From Microstegium vimineum (taxonomy: Eukaryota; Streptophyta; Magnoliopsida; Poales; Poaceae), in the NCBI GenBank assembly GCA_022036555.1, contig CM039126.1, positions 11,266,079-11,330,078 of the forward strand: a DNA stretch of 64,000 nucleotides. The letters are read 5' to 3'. Shown here in pieces: positions 54,850 to 64,000 of this stretch. The position numbers and the translations under genes are program-made. Numbering within the stretch: position 1 is the first letter of the stretch; each line of letters starts with the position of its first letter. Below the pieces are notes generated by a model. The model was not told the DNA's origin, ran no database searches, and was given only the letters and a program-made list of their open reading frames with translations.

Positions 54850-56151
54850 TGAAAGTGCAATCAAGCCCTAAGTGGGTTTTGGTGACATGACAACATAATT
54901 AGAAGACTAATGAGACTTTACAAGTATGACAAGTAGGTTAAACCTAAGGAGGTTGATGAACAGGTTGGCGGACCCCTCCAATTACAAAAGTGCATGGCAA
55001 CAAGCTCAAAGGAGTTCAAATTTATTTTATACATTGAAATTGAGTTAGGTATGACGTACTATTAAGAGGGATTCAACACGCATGCCAACAAGTGAACCAA
55101 ATGCATATCTATCCAAATAAATCACACCTCCACATACATAGTGGGAAAAACAGCCAGCTATTTGAAGATCTACTGCTTGCTGTTTGTGCCAGGCCGACGG
55201 TGCTGGCCCTCAGGCCAGCAGTGCCGGGCAGTCCGGCAGTGCCGGGCTACAGGCCGGCACTGCCGTGACTTGTTCTGCCGATTGGCAGTGGAGGGGTATT
55301 TCTTACCCCCTCACTTCCCCCAACGGCTAGTTCTACCATTCTCATTCTCCGACTTTGCAAGAACAGAAAGAGAAGCTCCCTTCTTGCTCTCCCTTCTCCC
55401 TTGGTGCTCATCCACTCTCCTCCATTGATTTACAATCATTCTTTTAGAAATTGAGCCTCCAAGCTTTGAGAAGAAGCTTCTCCCTCGGATCTTCACTCCT
55501 ACAAGCATTTGGTTTGCGTGGTGGCCGGCGGTTTGAGTTCTTTACTCTTGGAGCTTTGCTCCTAGCCGGCTAGAGGTTGCCCTTGAGCTTGCCTTCTTCG
55601 TGTGGTAGCCTAGGGAAGTTTGTATCACCCAACTATTGCTAATACATTCCTCTCATCTTAAGGGGTCATTCCCTTGACTTGAGATCGAGGAAAGAGCTAG
55701 CCTTTGTGGTGAGCTTGAGCCTTGTGTGGCGCACCTCAACAACGTGGATGTAGGCAAGCCTTGGTGGCGAGCTGAATCATTGGTCAAATCTTGTGTCACC
55801 GTGTGCTTGTTACTTTACTTTGATATATCTTGTGTGCAAGGTGATTTCTAGGGTTTGGACCTGATCTACTTGGTGGGTGTGTTGCTACCACTTTCAGGTG
55901 GTGCTAGAGGTTCCGTACACCTCTAGGAAGGTTTATATTCAAGCACAATTTCCATTCCAGCTTTACATTTTGAATTGTGTTTCATTCTATTTAGGTGACC
56001 AGCACTACTGCCCAAGAGACCAGCAGTGCCGGCCACCCCGACAGTGCCGGACCCAAAGGCCGGCAGTGCCGGACCTCACTTACAGAAAGTTATTAAGTGA
56101 TTTTTAAATAGGCCTATTCACCACCCCTCTAGGCTAATCAGGTCCTTACAA
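54850..56151 (+). repeat. 5' LTR of Sirevirus E
   Basis: 1302 bp. It begins TGAAAGTGCAATCAAGCCCT and ends AATCAGGTCCTTACA, then AG and the primer site. Two clusters of the CCGGCA-S-TGCCGG palindrome lie at 55190-55275 and 56008-56075. Confidence 0.88.
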
Positions 56152-56153
56152 GT

Positions 56154-56165
56154 GGTATCAAAGCA
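56154..56165 (+). promoter_or_regulatory. Primer binding site of Sirevirus E
   Basis: TGGTATCAAAGC, two bases after the LTR, is a variant of the initiator-Met tRNA site. Confidence 0.85.
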
Positions 56166-56200
56166 AGATTACCTCAGTAAGCACTTCACCGTGCGAGGTA

Positions 56201-58922
56201 ATGGTCGACGAGGGAAATGTCGTGGTTGAGCCTAAGAATGTGGACTTGCACGAGACCTCAAGCAGCGATGGGAGTGCCGACACGACTTGGTACCAGACCA
56301 CTACTGGTATATCCGCTGGAGAGATAGCAAGAAGAAAAGAAGCTAGAAGATTCAGAAGAGAAGGTAAGAAAAAGCAAAAAGAAGAGGATAAAGCAATCAA
56401 TGAAGCCAAGAGCTTGAAGCTTGCCGAAAAGCTTCATAGAAGAGAAGTAAGAGCACTCAAGAAGGAGCTCAAGGCAAAGGAGGAGGAACTAAGGAAGAGC
56501 AAAGAGCAAGCCTCTCATGTGGAGGTTGAGTCTAGTAGCTCCGACGGTGATGATGATGCATCATATCATTCCTCCAAGATTGTGAAGAAGGATGATGGCA
56601 GCAAGAAATACTCCGCCATATCCTTTGATTATTCATCTATTTCAAAGCATGAGCATAAACCTCTATTTCATGTTCCCGTCGGCAAGTTGCCTCATTTTGA
56701 TGGGACTAACTTTGCCAAGTGGAAACACTTGATGAAAGCTTATCTTGTAGGTCTTCACCCCGGTGCTTGGGAGATTGTGCACAAAGGATGTGATCCTCCG
56801 GTTGATCCTACAAGCCCCACCACCACCGAGCTCCGTTGCATACAACTCAACGCACAAGCTACTAGTGTATTGCTAAGTGCATTGGATGGTGATGAGTACA
56901 ACAAGGTCATGGCTTGGAGGTTGCCAAGGAAATTTGGGACACTTTGCATCTTGCACATGAGGGTGTGAGCAAAGTGAGACAGTCCAAGATTGATCTATTC
57001 ATGGCCAAGCTCAACCAGTTTGTGATCAATGAAGGTGAAGGGCCACAAGAGATGTTTGATAGATTGATGACCATTGTTGGCAAGATAAGAGGACTTGGTG
57101 GTGAAGAGGTCAATGATCACAAGGTTGTCAAGATCATGCTTGAAGTCTATTCCCTAAGGAATGAGACTGTTGTGACATTGATAAGGGATAAGAAGAGATT
57201 TGAGTACTTCACACCAAGTGATGTGCTTGGAAGGATCATTACCTTTGATCTACAAAGAGAAGAAGCACTTGAGAGGAAGAAGCTTGGAGAGATGCAAGCA
57301 AGGATGGAGGGGATGAAGATCAAGGATGTCGCTCTCAAAGCCAACAAGAGCACAAGAAAATCAGCCCCTAGCTGTCCTAAAAACAGCAAGCAAGCTTCCT
57401 CAAGCAAAGCTCAAGAAACCAAGGCCATCAAGCATAAACCCGAAGCTCCAACATCAAGTGATGGTGAAAGTGAAGATGAGCAAGCTGAGAACATAGATGA
57501 CATGGCCCTATTCATGAGAAGATTCAACAAGGGCATAAAGAACAATGGGTACAAACTCATGAGAAGGAAGTTTCCAATCAAGAAATCAAGAACTTGCTTT
57601 AGGTGTGGTAGCACCGAACACTTCATTGCCGATTGTCCAAACAAGAAGGAAGACAACAAATTTGGAAAAGGCAAGAGAGAAGATAAGGGTGACTACAAGA
57701 AAGGCAAGAGATATGTGGGTGAAGCACACATTGGACAAGAATGGGACTCAATGGAGGAGACCACAAGTGAAGATGAAGAGATGGCCACCATTGCTATTCA
57801 CAAGCCATCCACTTCACCAAGGCTCTTCAACAACATGTCCGATGATGATGAATGCTCCCCTCACACTTGTCTCATGGCAAAGGGTGAGAAGGTAAAATCA
57901 AAACCGAAACCCATAGCTCCTCCTCCCAAAGACATCTCTACTAGTGATTCTAGTGATTACTCTAGTGATGAAGAAATAAATGAAATAACTAAAAATATGG
58001 ATCAAAAGACCAAAATCTTCATTGCTAACATTTTGGATGAATTAGAGGCAACCAAGGTTGAGCTAGCATCTAGAGAAAAGACTCTTATTAAACAAGAGGA
58101 TCTCTATATTTCTAGTGAGGAAGCCTTGAATTAGAAAGGAGTGAGGTGAGCTCTTTGACCAAGGCCTTAACTAAGGAACAAAAAGCTCATGCTCTCACTA
58201 AGAAGGAGTGTGATGACCTCAAGCAAAAGCATTGTGGCTTAGTTGAAAAGCATCAAGAGCTTGAGGCGCAATACTCCCTTCTTTGGGAGGGCAACTCACA
58301 TCTTCCTAAAGCAAATGATGCCTCTTCTCCATCCACTAGTCAAGGTTGTGGAAAATGCTATAATATTGATTTGAATGATTATTACACTAACCTTGCCAAC
58401 ATGGAGGCCATGAAGAAAGAGATAGCTAGGCTCAACAATGTCATCTCAGTTTCTAGCAAGAATGACAAAGACAAAGTTGAGCCAAAGAAAATCCAATACA
58501 AGAATGGAAGACATCCATCAATCAAGGATGGGCTTGGACACACTCAAGGAGGTAAAAACAATGGAAGAAAAATGATAAAAGGCATTGAGTGTGTCAAGTT
58601 TGAGAAGAAGGGAAGCATTGGTGCAGATAAGCCTGCATAGACAGCAGCTCTGCTGGACCAGAGGCCGGCAGTGCCGGACCTCAGGCCGGTAGTGCCGTGC
58701 CCCACTAAAGGGAAGGCTACCAAAGCTTCACCTGATCAAGCTCAAGACAAAGTCCATGCTAAGAGGATGCCCCAGCAAAAGCAGGTTTCTCAGAAACCTA
58801 AGGACACAATCTGGGTGGCCAAAAACAAGTTTGCCTATCAACCTAAGGCAAGGTCACCCCAAGGAAGCATGTCCTCTTGCTACATGTTGAAATGTAATAG
58901 TCGTGGTAAAGTCATTGCATAA
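56201..58922 (+). pseudogene. gag of Sirevirus E
   Basis: The Met at 56201 opens a long Sirevirus gag. A charged coiled coil comes first (RREVRALKKELKAKEEEL), then the UBN2-type gag domain (LPHFDGTNFAKWKHLMKAYL, LSALDGDEYNKVM). A one-base loss near 56920 moves the frame, and the domain continues (EVAKEIWDTLHLAHEGVS, NQFVINEGEGPQEMFDRL). The CCHC knuckle is CFRCGSTEHFIADC near 57600. A second coiled coil spans about 58010-58280, with another one-base loss near 58130. TAG at 58638-58640 and TAA at 58920-58922 interrupt the tail. Just after the TAG, the LTR-type palindrome CCGGCAGTGCCGG is read in frame as RPAVPDLRPVVP. The length and double coiled coil fit Sirevirus gag rather than other Copia lineages. 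Confidence 0.88.
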
Positions 58923-59048
58923 TTTGTGGGTGATGAGAAACATGATAAAAGAAGCATGAACATTTGGGTTTCTAAGATTGTGGTTACTAACATGCAAGGC
59001 CCCAAGATTGATTGGGGACCTAAATCTAGGAACTAAATTGTTTTGTAG

Positions 59049-62000
59049 GCATACTCCTCCGGTGGATCAAGTTGGGTGCTTGATAGTGGATGTACAAATC
59101 ATATGATCGGAGAGAAGAGTATGTTCTCATCATATTCCCCAACTTCAAATGCAAGTGAGAATATCATCTTCGGTGACAACTCCAAAGGGGAAGTGATTGG
59201 TCTTGGTAAAGTTGCTATTACCCTTGAACATTCCATCTCAAATGTATTACATATGAATTCGTTAAGTTACAATTTGCTGTCCGTTTCTCAATTGTGTGAG
59301 ATGGGCTACAATTGTCTCTTTACGGATAAGGGTGTCGAAGTCTTTAAGAGGGAGGATTCCTCTATTGTCTTTACGGGTCGTTTGAAGGGCAAGCTTTACC
59401 TAGTTGATTTCAACAAAAGTAAGGCTAAGCTTGAGACTTGTTTAGTGGAAAAATCTAGCATGGGTTGGCTATGGCATCGCCGACTAGCTCATGTTGGGAT
59501 GAGGAACTTGGTCAAACTCCTAAAAGATGAACACATTCTTGGACTAACAAATGTTCATTTTGAGAAGGATAGAATTTGTAGCACTTGCCAAGACGGAAAG
59601 CAAGTAGGTGCACCTCACCCATCCAAGAGAATTGTCTCCACCAAGCAACCATTGGAGCTAATTCACATGGATCTCTTTGGACCGGTGGCCTACATAAGCA
59701 TTGGCGGTAACAAACATGGTTTACTTATTGTTCATGATTTTACTCGATTCACTTGGGTATTCTTCATGTATGATAAGGCACACGTGCAAGACAAGGTGAA
59801 AACCTTCATTAGAAGATCACAAAGAGAATTCGGGTTCCAAATCAAGAAAGTTCGTAGTGACAATGGAACCGAGTTCAAGAACACTCAAGTGGAGGAGTTT
59901 CTTGATGATGAGGGCATCAAGCATGAGTTTTTAGTTCCATACACCCCTCAACAAAATGGTGTAGTAGAGAGGAAGAACCGTACACTCATTGACATGGCAA
60001 GGAAGATGCTAGATGAGTACAAGACTTCGGATATCTTTGGGGCCGAAGCCATCAACACCGCTTGTCATGCCATCAACCGGCTCTATCTACACAAAATCTT
60101 GAAGAAGACTTCATATGAACTCCTAACCGGTAACAAACCAAAGGTGTCTTACTTTAGAGTTTTTGGGTGCAAGTGTTTCATACTTAATAAGAAACCCAAA
60201 ACCTCTAAGTTTGCTCCTAAAGTTGATGAAGGCTTTCTTCTTGGTTATGGATCAAATGAGCATGCCTATCGTGTATTCAACAAGACCTTAGGGAAAATTG
60301 AAATCGCGATAGACGTGACATTTGATGAATCTAATGGCTCTCAAGTAGAGCAAATTGATCAAGTGATTGTAGGTAATGAGGAACCACCTTGTGAAGCAAT
60401 CAAGAACATGGCTATTGGTGACATTAGGCCACAAGAAATCTAGGTCACAGAAGTGGAACCTCAAGGTGATGAAGCTACTGCTCCAAGACTTGAAGAAGAA
60501 GGGCCAGCAGTGCTCCCTGGTCAGGCCTCTATGCCTGTGGCCGGCACTGCCGGACCCAGCAGACACGCAACAGCAAGTCCCTCACCTGCAACACCAAGAA
60601 ATCTACAACCTATCTTTGAAGAGTATGAGTATGATGACCAAGCTGATCAGCAAGAAGCCATAGAACACCCAAGACTGAGGCAAACCGTTCAAAGAGATCA
60701 TATCGTTGATAATATACTTGGGAGTCTTCGAAGGGGGGTAACCACTCGTTCACATTTGGCAAATTTTTGTCAATTTTACTCTTTTGTCTCCTCTTTGGAA
60801 CCTCTCAAGGTTGAGCAAGCTCTAGATGATCCGGATTGGGTGATGGCTATGCAAGAAGAGCTAAATAGCTTTGAAAGGAATAAGGTTTGGTCTTTGGTGG
60901 AAAGACCAAATACCAATGTTATTGGAACCAAATGGGTCTTCCGCAACAAGCAAGATGAGCAAGGCATGGTGACAAGGAACAAGGCAAGATTGGTTGCTCA
61001 AGGGTTCACTCAAGTGGAGGGCTTGTACTTTGAAGAAACTTATGCACCGGTGGCTAGACTTGAAGCAATCCGAATGCTTCTAGCCTATGCCGCTCACAAT
61101 GATTTCAAGCTATATCAAATGGATGTGAAGAGTGCATTCCTCAATGGCCCTATCCAAGAGCTAGTCTATGTTGAGCAGCCACTGGGTTTTGAAGATCCCA
61201 AGTTCCCATATCATGTCTTCAAGCTCCATAAGGCGCTCTATGGGCTTAAACAAGCACCAAGAGCATGGTATGAATGCCTTAAGGAATTTCTACTCAAACA
61301 AGGCTTTGAAATAGGCAAAGCGGATCCTACTCTCTTCACTCATAAAGTCAATAATGATATCTTTGTGTGCCAAATATATGTCGATGACATAATATTTGGT
61401 AGTACTAACCAATCCTTTTGTGATGAGTTTAGTAGGATCATGACTAAGAGATTTGAGATGTCTATGATGGGTGAGCTAAAGTTCTTTCTCAGTTTTCAAA
61501 TCAAGCAACTCAAGGAAGGGACTTTCTTATGCCAAACCAAGTACACCCATGATATGTTGAGAAAGTTTGACATGACAAATTCAAAGCCAATCAAGACTCC
61601 CATGCCAACTAATGGACATCTTGATCTTGATGAAGGAGGGAAATCCATGGACATAAAGGTATATCGTTCCATGATCGGCTCTCTCCTTTACTTATGTGCA
61701 TCTAGACCGGACATAATGCTTAGTGTGTGCATGTGTGCTAGATTTCAAGCTAACCCGAAAGAGTGCCACTTAGTGGCTGTTAAGAGAATCTTGAGATATC
61801 TAGTTTTCACTCCTAACCTTGGCTTATGGTATCCTAAGGGCTCTAAGTTCGATCTACTTGGGTATTCAGATTCCGATTATGCCGGTTGCAAGGTAGACCG
61901 AAAAAGCACTTCGGGGACGTGTCAATTCCTTGGACGGTCCCTAGTGTCTTGGAGTTCTAAAAAGCAAAATTGTGTAGCCCTTTCCACCGCCGAGGCCAAG

Positions 62001-62330
62001 TATGTTGCAGCCGGCGCATGTTGTGCTCAACTACTTTGGATGAGGCAAACCTTAAAAGATTTTGGATGTCAATTCACCAAGATACCTCTCTTGTGTGATA
62101 ACGAGAGTGCCATAAAACTCGCAAATAACCCAGTTAGTCACTCTAGAACAAAACACATAGACATCCGTCATCACTTCTTGAGAGACCACGAATTAAAAGG
62201 AGATATCGCAACTCGCCATGTGAGCACCGAAAAGCAACTAGCCGATATCTTCACCAAGCCTCTCGATGAGACAATGTTTTGTGCTTTGCGTAGTGAGCTG
62301 AATATACTTGATTCTCGTAACATGGTTTGA
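59049..62330 (+). pseudogene. pol of Sirevirus E (protease-integrase-RT-RNase H)
   Basis: A single frame is broken only by TAG at 60441-60443. Protease: WVLDSGCTNHM near 59070. Integrase: HHCC finger WHRRLAHVGMRNL with ICSTCQDGK (59470-59605), then core HMDLFGPVAY, VRSDNGTEF and GVVERKNRTLIDMAR. A linker at 60450-60650 carries a palindrome copy (VAGTAGPS). RT: GTKWVFRNKQDEQG, YQMDVKSAFLNG, LYGLKQAPRAWYE and catalytic QIYVDDIIFGS near 61375-61405. RNase H: YSDSDYAGCKVDRKSTSG, LSTAEAKYVAAG, LLCDNESAIKLA and SRTKHIDIRHHFLRDH. It ends ADIFTKPLDE...RNMV at 62330. The domain order protease-integrase-RT is Copia. All catalytic residues I can check are present. Confidence 0.93.
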
Positions 62331-63240
62331 ACTATAGCACACATTTGTTTGTCCACCTAGCGACTTAGGCAAAACTTTGAAAAGTTTCAATTATGTGTTT
62401 CAAAACCAATTTTGAAAGAAACTTGAATGTGTTTGTCATAGTATGATTGATGATTTGCTTACTGACCAGCACATGGCAAGGGGTATGTGTCCACAAATTG
62501 TATAAATATATAGTATAAAGGTGGCATAGTACCTCACTGCCTGGCCAGGCCAGCAGTGCCGGCACTTAAGCCAGTAGTGCTGGGCAGGCCGACAGTGCCG
62601 GGACTTAACCAACCAGAGAGGGTCGGGCCCAAGTCCCATCCCTCGGGTTCTCTTTTATTTCCTACCCCGGGCCCGAGGGGACTCCATCCCAAATCGTTTT
62701 CTCCCCAACAGAACTCTCTCCCTCTCCTCTCTCAACCCCAAGGAGACCTAGGGAGCCCGGAGGTCCCTCTCCTCTTCCCCGGCAGTGCTGCCTCTTTGGA
62801 GGTGCTGCCATTGGAGGAGGTGTGGAGGATCTTCCTCCCTGCGTTAAGCTCCATTCAAGCCTGACCTTCTTCATCCTCACCCCTCTCTTTCAAAGGTAAT
62901 AATGATGAAACCCTAACTTGGCTCGATCTATGCAATGTATGGTTTTTGAGATAGGATTTAGGTTGTTAGTAGTTGCATTATGTATGGTGATGAACCCCCA
63001 GTATTTAGATTTCGTCAAAACCTAGATTACATGGTGGATTGGAAAAGCATGCATAAGTACTGTCTGCACCAGGCCGGCAGTGTCGGCCCAAGGCTGGAAG
63101 TGCTGGGCTCTGGGCAGTAGCACCCATGTATTTGCTTCTCCAATCAACTATAGACTCTCATTTTTGATCAAATCTTTCCACTAGGTTTCCATCCACTATT
63201 CTAGGTGCAGCAACTTAACCTCTCTCTTTTAAATGCATAG
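62331..63240 (+). other. Spacer between pol and the env-position ORF of Sirevirus E
   Basis: Non-coding. It contains two further clusters of the CCGGCA-S-TGCCGG motif (62545-62610 and 63070-63120, the latter degenerate). A GC-rich segment (CCCCGGGCCCGAGGGG, 62664-62679) lies between them. Short frames here show no domain. Confidence 0.65.
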
Positions 63241-64000
63241 ATGGACGTCGGAGGATCGAGTGCTGGTGCAAGACGAAATGGGTCAAGGACAAAGGCTCGC
63301 ACTACCATAGCTGATGATGGATTGAATCCTAGGCAGAGGATAATTCGGGAGGAGGAGCTGCAGAGGGCAGGAAGGACCATAAGGGAAAGAGCTTTCCCAT
63401 GGACACCTCCAGATTTGGGGTTGTTCAATGGCTCTTATCTTATTGAGCATCCTGAGGAGATTTTTGTCAGCGAGCCTCAGGACAACTTTGTAAGGCCAAG
63501 GGTGAGCTATCAGAATCAGTGGAGGTCAGTCCAGGAGCAAAGGGCTATCTACCCTTACAGTGTGCCAAAGGATACGGGATTGGACTACAGGTTTTGGAAT
63601 GTGTTCCATTCTGACTATTATTCCACAGTCCTCTTCCATGCTTCCAAGCCCAAGATCATCAAGATGAAATATGTTGATTGGGAGCACTTGGAGAACAAGA
63701 GAGACCCTGTTTTTGACAGAGTTATTGATCAGTGCAAGGAGCTTGGCATGTATCACTAGATGGGATTCTAGAATGGTTGGAACACTGAGATCATCTACCA
63801 GTTCTACTCCACTTACTATCTTGACAGAGAGAACATGGTGATGCATTGGATGACAGAGGGCATGCACTATAGACTTGACTATGTGACTTTTGCCCATCTC
63901 CTTGGCTTTGGAGAAGATGACAGAAGCTGCATAAACATTCATAATGAGAGAGGGCTGACAAATGAGGAGATTTCTCAGCTTTACATTGAGCCTTAGTATG
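63241..64000 (+). pseudogene. Envelope-position ORF of Sirevirus E (plant transposon-type), partial
   Basis: It starts MDVGGSSAGARRNGSRTKAR, a basic N-terminus. The body has RERAFPWTPPDLGLF, YRFWNVFHSDYYSTVLF, IIYQFYSTYYLDRENMVMHW and MHYRLDYVTFAHLLGFGEDD, then RGLTNEEISQLY. From memory these resemble the plant transposon-type domain carried downstream of pol in env-like positions of Sireviruses and Athila elements. No signal peptide or transmembrane helix is visible, so an envelope role is not supported. Three in-frame TAG codons (63757-63759, 63769-63771, 63994-63996) break an otherwise continuous frame. The C-terminus is beyond the window. Confidence 0.7.

Larger units (their letters stand above)
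54850..64000 (+). mobile_element. Sirevirus-type Copia element E (5' LTR to envelope-position ORF; continues past the window)
   Basis: Order: LTR (54850-56151), initiator-Met primer site, long gag, pol (protease-integrase-RT-RNase H), then an ORF in the position of the Sirevirus env-like gene (63241 onward). It is inserted in element D at 54849. The 3' LTR and the second target copy lie outside. Stops and frame breaks show it is dead, yet all catalytic motifs remain readable, so it is not old. Confidence 0.9.

Noticed and set aside
62556..62864. Pro-rich frame after Sirevirus E pol
   Set aside because: It is built from the palindrome repeats and a GC-rich spacer; no domain and no conserved start context.
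1..64000. tRNA, rRNA, snRNA or miRNA genes
   Set aside because: No cloverleaf, box A/B pair, rRNA phrase or conserved miRNA was recognised by eye. A tRNAscan or Infernal run would be decisive; the hairpin at 15104-15181 is reported separately.

Overview
This window looks like a transposon-dense intergenic stretch of a grass nuclear genome (Poaceae, probably a panicoid; the species cannot be fixed from sequence alone). The reasons are the mix of Tat, Tekay/Del and Athila Ty3-type elements, Sirevirus and other Copia elements, Tourist/Stowaway/hAT MITEs, L1-type LINE tails and a DUF1618 gene, a family strongly expanded in grasses. Nothing bacterial or organellar was seen.

Layout. 1-9312 is a nest of two related minus-strand Tat-lineage Ty3 elements (A, 5' LTR 5267-5761; B, 5' LTR 8816-9312), separated by a Sirevirus LTR end (5762-5898). 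Both keep gag and protease. A has no reverse transcriptase or integrase, but has a spliced gene on the opposite strand (1-2579). 9455-11416 is the 3' part of a plus-strand Copia element. 12453-27134 is the least TE-packed part. It holds the last two exons of a P/Q-rich, possibly RNA-binding, protein gene (12661-13149), two Helitron ends, two 5'-truncated LINEs, a hAT element, several MITEs, a zinc-knuckle pseudogene, tandem duplications and the only apparently intact host gene, a DUF1618 gene (24811-26400, minus).

27188-44098 is a minus-strand Sirevirus (F, TSD GGTAC). Its 5' LTR is split by a 13.9-kb Tekay/Del chromovirus (29615-43548) with unusual 3.7-kb LTRs. 44493-54849 holds a Tat-like LTR (G), an Athila-type element (D) and a second, related Athila-type element (C, 47035-54198) inserted into D. 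From 54850 to the window end a plus-strand Sirevirus (E) has gag, a full pol and an envelope-position ORF.

Most notable. (1) The Tekay/Del element encodes, ahead of gag, an intact 344-residue ORF. After predicted Met removal its N-terminus matches the histone H3 tail in register, including an ARK motif at H3K9; a globular region, a long coiled coil and an acidic tail follow. The same element has a chromodomain-like integrase C-terminus, the type of domain expected to read methylated H3K9. A retroelement-encoded histone-tail mimic is the strongest candidate here for an undescribed system. (2) Several unrelated LTR families each carry their own short GC-rich palindrome, repeated in LTRs and internal regions, in one case inside coding sequence. 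(3) Many premature stops fit C-to-T change of CAG or CAA codons, as expected from long-term cytosine methylation. (4) The DUF1618 gene has an in-frame 93-nt intron that would encode a hydrophobic segment if retained.
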